A DNA stretch of 64,000 bases, taken from contig NZ_CP143867.1 in assembly GCF_036416795.1 (NCBI RefSeq), forward strand, positions 2,906,001-2,970,000, in the 5' to 3' direction. This DNA comes from Bacteroides sp. MSB163. Its GTDB lineage: Bacteria; Bacteroidota; Bacteroidia; Bacteroidales; Bacteroidaceae. The notes under the pieces are model-generated. The model saw only the letters and a list, made by a program, of their open reading frames with translations. It was not told the DNA's origin and ran no database searches. Of the stretch, positions 58,135-64,000 are shown one piece after another. Each line of letters opens with the position of its first letter. Position 1 is the first letter of the stretch. The position numbers were made by a program, and so were the translations under genes.

Positions 58135-61100
58135 TGAAAGAAGAAGCGCGGGAATACTATCATTTCTTGCTCACTGTCTGCCGGGATGAAGATATTCCGC
58201 TGGTGACGGCTTACCGTCAGCTTCGTGAATTTCTGGAACGTCTTTGCCGCACGCAGATGCCGGACGGTAATCTGCAAATGACGGACCTTTCCGCACGCAT
58301 CAGTTTTGTGGCCTCAAAAGTGGGACTTTCCGTAGTGGAACAAAACCGCCTGCACACCTTCCGACTGACTTCCAATGCCGTACTGAATCGACAATCCGAA
58401 CCTTCACGCGAGAATCTGTTGCGTGACATCAAGACATTGACCTTCTTTGTGAAACGGTTGACGGGTGAGAATATCCCTGCTGAACTATATCATCAGCTTC
58501 CCCGTGCGGATGCCGCGTATATTGTTGCTCCGCCCGCAAAAGAGCGGGTACGCCGGATGCGTGTCTGTTTCCAGTATGCTGACGACACTTTTCTATATGT
58601 ATTGCCTGTAGATACCGTTGCCGATGAACCGCTGAGGGTACGCTACAATGTATCTCAGGTGAATGAGGAGTTTGCCGAGACCTGCAAACAGCTGTGGCGT
58701 CATGCGCAGGTCAACCTGCTGGATGTAGCTGTAGATGAGGCTGGCATACTGACGCCTTCCTTTATTATACTGGAACCGGACTATCTGTTGGATATCAGCT
58801 CATTGGCAGAGTGCTTTAAAGATTACGGGCATCATCCTGCCAATTATTTGCTGGCACGCCTGCAATCCCCTGACAATACACGCCCGCTGTTACTTGGAAA
58901 CATCGCCAATCTTTTTTTGGATGAGTGGATCTATGCCAAGGAGGAACCGGACTATCTGACTTGTATGAAGAAAGCGTTCCGTACCTATTCCATTGATTTG
59001 GCCGCGTGTGCCGATTTGTTGGATAAAGAAAAGGAAAAGGAATTCTTCGCTGATTGTAAACGGCATTTCGACCATATCCGGCAAACGGTGACGGAGACTT
59101 TCCGTGCTCCCGGTTATGAACTGGATAAGACGGATGCCGTACTGGAACCTACCTATATTTGTGAAGCCCTGGGATTACAAGGCCGCCTGGACTATATGCA
59201 GCGAGACATGTCTTCCTTCATAGAAATGAAGTCGGGCAAGGCTGACGAGTATTCCATCCGGGGCAAGGTGGAGCCGAAGGAGAATAACAAGGTACAGATG
59301 TTGTTGTATCAGGCGGTATTGGAATACTCTATGGGGATGGATCACCGCAAGGTCAAAGCTTATCTGCTCTATACCCGCTATCCGTTGTTATATCCCGCTC
59401 GTCCGTCGTGGGCGATGGTGCGCCGTGTAATGGATGTGCGCAACCGGATTGTGGCTAATGAATACGGTATGCAATTGCGTAATAGTCCGCACTATACGGC
59501 AGAGCGGCTGAAGGATGTTCATCCGGATACACTGAATGAGCGCCATCTGAACAATACATTGTGGAAACGCTATCTTTACCCTGCCATTGATGCCGTGACG
59601 CAGCGCCTTCGGGCGCTTACACCGTTGGAACAATGTTATTTCTATACACTCTATAATTTTATTACGAAGGAACTGTACACTTCAAAATCGGGAGATATTG
59701 ATTATGAGGGGCGTACAGGTGCTGCCGCTTTGTGGCTTTCTACGCTTGAAGAAAAGTGTGAGGCGGGAGAGATATTATACGATCTGACAATCACGGAGAA
59801 TCATGCGGCGGATCTGCATAAAGCATACCTTGTGTTAGCACGGGTCAACCAGCAGTCGGCGCAGACATTGCCGAATTTCCGTGAAGGAGACTCCATCGTT
59901 CTCTATCAACGTAATAATGATACGGACAACGTAACCAATAAAATGGTATTCAAAGGAAATATTGAGCGAATCACTGACCGGGATATCCGTATCCGCCTTC
60001 GTGCTTCGCAACAAAATACTTCCGTGCTTCCTCCCGACAGTCGTTATGCCATCGAGCATGATTATATGGATACTTCTTTTCGCAGTATGTACCTGGGACT
60101 TTCTGCCTTTCTTTCTGCCAACAAGGATCGCCGGGACCTGTTGCTATTCCAGCGACAGCCGGAGTTTGACGTTTCTTTCGATCCTCGCATTGCAGTTGCT
60201 CCGGATGATTTCTCCCGTATCACCCTGAAAGCCCAGGCTGCTAAAGATTATTTTCTTTTGGTAGGTCCTCCGGGCACCGGAAAGACTTCCCGTGCTCTAC
60301 GCGGTATGGTGGAAGCCTTCTATCATGAAGGAAAACAGATATTATTGCTCTCGTACACCAATCGTGCAGTGGATGAAATCTGCAAAACCCTCTCTGCCAT
60401 TACGCCTGAGATTGATTTCATCCGTATAGGGAGTGAACTTTCCTGCGATATACCTTTCCGTTCCCATCTGATAGAGAATGTGCTGGAATCCTGCTCTTCA
60501 CGCCGTGAGGTACATACCCGCATAGAGCGTTGCCGTGTTTTTGTGGGCACTGTCTCCACATTCTCCTCCAAAACGGAATTGTTCCGTCTGAAAACTTTCG
60601 ATGTGGCTATTGTGGATGAGGCTACTCAGATACTGGAACCACAACTGCTGGGGCTTCTTTGTGCGCGTAATGTGGCGGGTGGAAATGCTATTGGCAAGTT
60701 TATCCTCATTGGTGATCATAAACAATTGCCTGCCGTCGTGCTTCAATCCGAATCCCAATCTGAAGTCTGCGAGGACTGCCTGCACAGCATCGGTTTGCAT
60801 AATTTGAAAGATTCCCTTTTTGAGCGCCTCTACCGGAATTCTGCCGACACCACTCACCACTTATCACTCATTACTAACCGCTCCTACGACATGCTTTGTC
60901 GCCAGGGACGTATGAATGTGGAAGTGGCTCGTTTTCCTAATCATGCCTTTTATGGCGGACTACTGGAACCTATCGGTTTGCAACACCAGCAAGGGGAACT
61001 GACACTTGCTCCGGGATTGGAAAATGATGAATTTGCAGATATACTGGTGCGTCGTGTGGTTTTTCTTGCTTCAGTGCCGGAGGTCGCTTCGCAATCGGCA

Positions 61101-61526
61101 AAGATTAATCATTTCGAAGCGCAGCTCGTAGCCAGACTGGCAGCTGCTATCTATCGGCAATATGACGGTAGTTCCGGTTTTTGTTCTGCCCTGACTTTGG
61201 GGATTATCACTCCCTATCGTAGTCAGATAGCTCTTATTAAAAGTGAAATAGCAGCTTTGGGCATTCCGTGTTTAAACGATATCCTGGTAGATACCGTAGA
61301 ACGCTTCCAGGGGAGTGAGCGCGATGTGATTATTTATTCCTTCTGTGTGAACCGTACTTATCAGTTGAAATTCCTTGCCAATCTTACGGAAGAAGGTGGG
61401 GTGTGGATTGACCGGAAACTGAACGTGGCTCTCACTCGTGCCCGTAAGCAATTGTTTATGACAGGTGTACCCCATTTGCTACGGCAAAATCCTATCTATG
61501 CGGACTTGTTGGATAGTATTTTCTGA
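58134..61526 (+). CDS. Dna2-like PD-(D/E)XK nuclease and SF1 helicase fusion
   Basis: The protein has 1130 residues. Around 350 lies a Cas4/RecB-type nuclease: GRLDYM (Asp 353), SFIEMKSGK (Glu 364-x-Lys 366), then the QMLLYQ motif. The usual four iron-sulfur cysteines are not evident. From about 705 it is an SF1 (Upf1/Dna2-type) helicase: Walker A VGPPGTGKTSRA (about 711), DVAIVDEATQ as motif II, LIGDHKQLPAVV as motif III, VDTVERFQGSERDVII as motif V and NVALTRARKQLFM as motif VI. It probably processes DNA ends or flaps in replication or repair. Translationally coupled to tatC, though no functional link is known. The family is widespread in Bacteroides, so I read it as housekeeping rather than defence. 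Confidence 0.85.
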   Translation: MKEEAREYYHFLLTVCRDEDIPLVTAYRQLREFLERLCRTQMPDGNLQMTDLSARISFVASKVGLSVVEQNRLHTFRLTSNAVLNRQSEPSRENLLRDIKTLTFFVKRLTGENIPAELYHQLPRADAAYIVAPPAKERVRRMRVCFQYADDTFLYVLPVDTVADEPLRVRYNVSQVNEEFAETCKQLWRHAQVNLLDVAVDEAGILTPSFIILEPDYLLDISSLAECFKDYGHHPANYLLARLQSPDNTRPLLLGNIANLFLDEWIYAKEEPDYLTCMKKAFRTYSIDLAACADLLDKEKEKEFFADCKRHFDHIRQTVTETFRAPGYELDKTDAVLEPTYICEALGLQGRLDYMQRDMSSFIEMKSGKADEYSIRGKVEPKENNKVQMLLYQAVLEYSMGMDHRKVKAYLLYTRYPLLYPARPSWAMVRRVMDVRNRIVANEYGMQLRNSPHYTAERLKDVHPDTLNERHLNNTLWKRYLYPAIDAVTQRLRALTPLEQCYFYTLYNFITKELYTSKSGDIDYEGRTGAAALWLSTLEEKCEAGEILYDLTITENHAADLHKAYLVLARVNQQSAQTLPNFREGDSIVLYQRNNDTDNVTNKMVFKGNIERITDRDIRIRLRASQQNTSVLPPDSRYAIEHDYMDTSFRSMYLGLSAFLSANKDRRDLLLFQRQPEFDVSFDPRIAVAPDDFSRITLKAQAAKDYFLLVGPPGTGKTSRALRGMVEAFYHEGKQILLLSYTNRAVDEICKTLSAITPEIDFIRIGSELSCDIPFRSHLIENVLESCSSRREVHTRIERCRVFVGTVSTFSSKTELFRLKTFDVAIVDEATQILEPQLLGLLCARNVAGGNAIGKFILIGDHKQLPAVVLQSESQSEVCEDCLHSIGLHNLKDSLFERLYRNSADTTHHLSLITNRSYDMLCRQGRMNVEVARFPNHAFYGGLLEPIGLQHQQGELTLAPGLENDEFADILVRRVVFLASVPEVASQSAKINHFEAQLVARLAAAIYRQYDGSSGFCSALTLGIITPYRSQIALIKSEIAALGIPCLNDILVDTVERFQGSERDVIIYSFCVNRTYQLKFLANLTEEGGVWIDRKLNVALTRARKQLFMTGVPHLLRQNPIYADLLDSIF

Positions 61527-61638
61527 AATGGAAGGAACTGTGGCTTTCAGAAGGATAATCCGAGTTTCATTTAGCAAATCTTAAACGTTCCTCTTTTCTT
61601 TATATCTTTTATTAGTATTTCTGAATGTAATAAACCCT

Positions 61639-61646
61639 TATCTTTG
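61639..61646 (+). promoter_or_regulatory. Putative promoter of a small RNA
   Basis: TATCTTTG, a perfect -7 box, 7 bases before the predicted start of the small RNA candidate. No TTTG at -33. Confidence 0.5.
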
Positions 61647-61652
61647 CCGAAC

Positions 61653-61720
61653 GTTTTTTTCATAGAGATTTAGATTTAAGGTTAGAAGAATTGTGGAAGT
61701 CGTGAGACTTCCCTTTTTTT
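61653..61720 (+). ncRNA. Candidate small RNA of about 68 nt with its own terminator
   Basis: The stretch begins just after a perfect -7 box and ends in a strong intrinsic terminator: GGAAGTC-GTGA-GACTTCC (61695-61712) and seven T residues. No ORF of any size fits between. The body CATAGAGATTTAGATTTAAG is unpaired and could be a seed region. A leader for downstream sequence is unlikely, since the next gene is on the other strand. Confidence 0.5.
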
Positions 61721-61821
61721 CATCTTAAAGTTTTGCGCTCCTGTATCTCTCATGGACCGTTTGAAGGTAATTTGCTAAAGTATACTGAGGTTCATGTTTT
61801 TCACGGGAGAGTGCAGAAGAG

Positions 61822-61849
61822 AGTCGCTTCGTGAGAAGGGGCTTTTTTT
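61822..61849 (+). terminator. Second intrinsic terminator in the 61.5-61.9 kb spacer
   Basis: AGTCGCTTC-GTGA-GAAGGGGCT followed by seven T residues, with one mismatch and two G-U pairs. It has the same GTGA tetraloop as the terminator 120 bases upstream. It implies a second plus-strand transcript or read-through product within 61721-61849, for which I see no clear promoter or ORF. Confidence 0.6.
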
Positions 61850-61882
61850 GTGCCGGTACTTTTCTATCTTTTATATATATCA

Positions 61883-61913
61883 AAAAAGGTGCTCTATCAC
61901 AGAGCACCTTTTT
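61883..61913. terminator. Bidirectional terminator after the MFS gene
   Basis: AAAAAGGTGCTCT (61883-61895) pairs with AGAGCACCTTTTT (61901-61913) around ATCAC. Located 27 bases past the MFS stop on the minus strand. Confidence 0.85.
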
Positions 61914-61939
61914 TATTATCTATATATACTATTCCAGTA

Positions 61940-63457
61940 TTATTCCAATACAATAGGTTTATACTTTGGAACCAGAGCCTTCATTACAACCCAACCAATC
62001 AGGTAAGCTACTGCGCATACGCAGAAGATGATGAAGTATCCTGCAGGTTTACCGGAGAAGCCCATAAACTCCATGGCAGGGCGTACGAACTGTGCACCTT
62101 GTTCCAGTAAATCATGAGTCATTTCCACTTCTTTTCCATCTACCATTGTACTTCCTGATGAATATACGAACAAGTTACCTGCTACTTTCTGAAGAATCAT
62201 TGAACCGAAACCACCAGCCATACCACCGATACCAGTGATACTTGCAATGGCTGCTCTCGGGAACATGTCACTTACGGTAGAGAAAATGTTGGCAGACCAA
62301 GACTGGTGAGCTGCACCACCGATACCGATCATGATAACCGGTAACCACGGAGAGATAGTACCCAGAGGCTGTGCCAGCAATACTACCAGCGGGAAGAATG
62401 CAAATATCAACATGGCACGCATACGTGCTGCATACGGATTTAAACCGGTTCTGTTGATAATGATAGTAGGCAGTTTACCACCATAAATAGAAAGCATCGT
62501 GATGGCATACAGAGTAAAGATCAATGCGATACCCAATCCTTCGGAAGTCTTGATACCGAATTGCGTATTCAGATAAGAAGGAGTCCAGAACAGGAAGAAC
62601 CACCACACACCGTCGGTCATAAATTTACCGAAAGCAAATGCCCAAGTCTGTTTGTAGCTGAAGCATTGCCAGAATTTCATCTTCTTCTCGTCTTTTTCTT
62701 CTACTACAGGAGCAGCACCTTCTTCGTGCTTGTCTTGCTCAATGTAATCAAGCTCAGCCTTATTTACGTGCTTGCTTTCAGAAGGTTTAGAGTACATGAA
62801 TACCCAGAAGCCCATCCAAATAAATCCAAGACCACCAATTACGATGAAAGCCATTTCCCAACCCCATGCTTTAGCCAGCAAAGGAATTGTCAACGGAGCA
62901 ACCAGAGCACCGATAGAAGCACCGGCATTAAAGATTGAAGTTGCATACGCACGGTCTTTCTTAGGGAAATACTCGGCAGTTACTTTGATAGCGGCAGGGA
63001 AGTTACCAGCCTCACCAAGTGCCAGTACACAACGGGCTGCCAGGAAGCAGTACATACTAATAGTAGCAATGGTTACTACCACATCACCTGTGGCACCCAT
63101 TAACTCGGCTGCACTATGCAGACCTACGAAATGTTCGGTTACGATACCACAAAGAGCGTGGAGGCAAGCACCTGCCGACCATACGCCGATAGCCCAAAGG
63201 AACCCTTTTTTTGTACCCATCCAGTCGATAAAGCGACCGGCAAACAACATACAGACAGCATAAACAATAGAGAAAACAGAGGTGATTGTTCCGTAGTGTG
63301 ATTCGTCCCAATGGAATTCGGGTTTGATAAATTCATCCCACGTCAATGACAGCACCTGGCGGTCAAGGTAGTTTACTGTTGTCGCAAAAAATAACATGGC
63401 ACAGATGGTCCACCTGTAGTTGGTCATCTTTCCCATTGCATTTTGATTTAAACTCAT
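61940..63457 (-). CDS. MFS transporter, ACS/hexuronate (ExuT-like) type
   Basis: The protein has 505 residues with 12 membrane helices. The anion:cation symporter signature is clear: TTVNYLDRQVLSLTWDEF, then FAGRFIDWMGTKKGFLWAIG, and ARCVLALGEAGNFPAAIKVT (the A-L-G-E-A-x-N-F-P motif), then FPKKDRAYATSIFNAGASIG. There is a long charged central loop (KHEEGAAPVVEEKDEKKMKF). Members carry hexuronates such as galacturonate and glucuronate with protons. The divergent GH105 gene makes unsaturated uronates from pectin, so uptake of such products is a coherent inference. A full promoter is found upstream. Confidence 0.85.
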   Translation of the reverse strand: MSLNQNAMGKMTNYRWTICAMLFFATTVNYLDRQVLSLTWDEFIKPEFHWDESHYGTITSVFSIVYAVCMLFAGRFIDWMGTKKGFLWAIGVWSAGACLHALCGIVTEHFVGLHSAAELMGATGDVVVTIATISMYCFLAARCVLALGEAGNFPAAIKVTAEYFPKKDRAYATSIFNAGASIGALVAPLTIPLLAKAWGWEMAFIVIGGLGFIWMGFWVFMYSKPSESKHVNKAELDYIEQDKHEEGAAPVVEEKDEKKMKFWQCFSYKQTWAFAFGKFMTDGVWWFFLFWTPSYLNTQFGIKTSEGLGIALIFTLYAITMLSIYGGKLPTIIINRTGLNPYAARMRAMLIFAFFPLVVLLAQPLGTISPWLPVIMIGIGGAAHQSWSANIFSTVSDMFPRAAIASITGIGGMAGGFGSMILQKVAGNLFVYSSGSTMVDGKEVEMTHDLLEQGAQFVRPAMEFMGFSGKPAGYFIIFCVCAVAYLIGWVVMKALVPKYKPIVLE

Positions 63458-63497
63458 GATACGTTGATTTAAAATTATTAATTCTTATTTCTGGGGC

Positions 63498-63529
63498 CAA
63501 AAATACACATTATTTGATGTAAATCAATA
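63498..63529 (-). promoter_or_regulatory. Promoter of the MFS gene
   Basis: On the minus strand, ATTG (63529-63526), a 20-base spacer and TATTTTTG (63505-63498), about 40 bases before the ATG. Confidence 0.7.
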
Positions 63530-63587
63530 CATTTTTCGTCTAATTTCCTGCAATTTTTGTTCCAAGTGCAAATAAATGGCAAAAAAA

Positions 63588-63629
63588 CTCGTTATCGTGC
63601 ACGAAAACGCTCGTTCTCGTACACGAAAA
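63588..63629. promoter_or_regulatory. Two direct operator-like repeats in the divergent MFS/GH105 region
   Basis: CTCGTTATCGTGCACGAAAA (63588-63607) and CTCGTTCTCGTACACGAAAA (63610-63629) are spaced by 22 bases, two helical turns. Each contains the palindrome TCGTGCACGA (perfect in the first copy, one pair off in the second). They lie between the two divergent promoters. The 301 bases between the genes hold no ORF that I support. Confidence 0.6.
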
Positions 63630-63706
63630 ACTAAGTTTATAGGAGGTGAAAATAAATAATGCACCTTTTCAGTCGAAAAGTACACAACGTTTTAGGTGAG
63701 AACCGC

Positions 63707-63714
63707 TATCTTTG
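63707..63714 (+). promoter_or_regulatory. Putative promoter of the GH105 gene
   Basis: TATCTTTG, a perfect -7 box, about 45 bases before the ATG; no clear -33 box, consistent with an activator-dependent promoter. Confidence 0.5.
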
Positions 63715-63758
63715 TCACATTACTTAATATAATCTATATACCTAAAAACAAGAACAGA

Positions 63759-64000
63759 ATGATGAACAATCTGCTTTGTAAAACTTTTGTGATGGGAGCG
63801 CTGATTTGCTCCACTCAGTTGTCTGCTCAGAAAGTAAGTGATAAGCAACCGTGGTCGGTACGTATGGTAGAATCGGAGATGATCCGCTGCCCGGAATCCT
63901 GGCAACTGGATTTCCAGCCGAAACTGAAATGGGATTATTGTCATGGGCTGGAATTGCAAGCCATGCTGGATGTGTATGATACGTATGGAGATCAGAAGAT
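63759..64000 (+). CDS. GH105 unsaturated rhamnogalacturonyl hydrolase (3' truncated by window)
   Basis: Only the first 80 codons are present. They encode a signal peptide (MMNNLLCKTFVMGALICSTQ, cut near LSAQ). The mature start follows with VRMVESEMIRCPESWQLDF and KLKWDYCHGLELQAMLDVYD. The S-x-R-M-x-E-S-E-M and W-x-Y-x-H-G-L blocks are typical of the GH105/GH88 (alpha/alpha)6 barrel hydrolases such as YteR. These remove the unsaturated uronic acid left by pectin lyases. Export to the periplasm is indicated. Divergent from the hexuronate-type transporter with shared operator-like repeats. Two adjacent ATGs (63759, 63762) could start it. Confidence 0.8.
   Translation, partial: MMNNLLCKTFVMGALICSTQLSAQKVSDKQPWSVRMVESEMIRCPESWQLDFQPKLKWDYCHGLELQAMLDVYDTYGDQK

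Noticed and set aside
61527..61939. tRNA or 6S RNA in the 413-base spacer
   Set aside because: No cloverleaf, no CCA end and no long bulged duplex seen; only terminator hairpins and a short candidate RNA.

Overview
The window looks like a piece of a gut Bacteroides chromosome. The evidence is the Bacteroides-type promoters (-7 box TAnnTTTG), weak or absent Shine-Dalgarno sites, many lipoproteins with signal-peptidase-II boxes, a TonB-dependent receptor with a carboxypeptidase-like N-terminal domain, a fused MurF-Alr, a fused NuoCD, and a complex I operon without NuoEFG. I do not assign a species. No rRNA, tRNA or CRISPR array was seen.

Layout. 1-1.3 kb: the end of a surface protein, then a self-contained unit encoding two tiny basic peptides. 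1.4-9.5 kb: an alpha-2-macroglobulin-like protein, a DUF1573 protein and MeaB. 9.6-10.5 kb: a DMT exporter (minus strand). 11-23 kb: the accessory core of the window. It holds a membrane-embedded winged-helix regulator, two NVEALA-type secreted peptides, three beta-propeller-like lipoproteins, a thioredoxin/DUF1573 lipoprotein, recombined gene remnants around a transposase fragment, a transglutaminase-like lipoprotein, a signal peptidase I, an O-antigen-ligase-like TPR membrane protein and an orphan LuxR-type HTH protein. 23-28.4 kb: a TPR histidine kinase, an AAA ATPase plus DUF4435/TOPRIM pair resembling PARIS (AriA/AriB), and an MscS channel. 28.6-35.7 kb: a TonB receptor with a beta-helix lipoprotein (minus strand), divergent from a PAS/GAF histidine kinase. 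35.8-46.2 kb: nuoABCDHIJKLMN (minus strand). 46.3-52.4 kb: a small exported protein, trkH, trkA, a Bro-N gene and dxs (minus strand). 52.6-61.5 kb: a small cytosolic protein, a GSCFA protein, murF-alr, tatA, tatC and a Dna2-like nuclease-helicase. 61.6-64 kb: one or two candidate small RNAs, a hexuronate-type MFS transporter and, divergently, the start of a GH105 hydrolase.

Two themes stand out. First, the 11-23 kb locus couples secreted NVEALA peptides and surface lipoproteins to a one-component regulator that crosses the membrane, and it carries its own signal peptidase. It may be an undescribed peptide secretion, sensing or maturation system. Second, palindromic elements with simple-repeat arms and a related GC-rich core (GCGCTAT..GCCGC) are scattered through operon spacers; one element of the same design is inserted in frame inside MurF.
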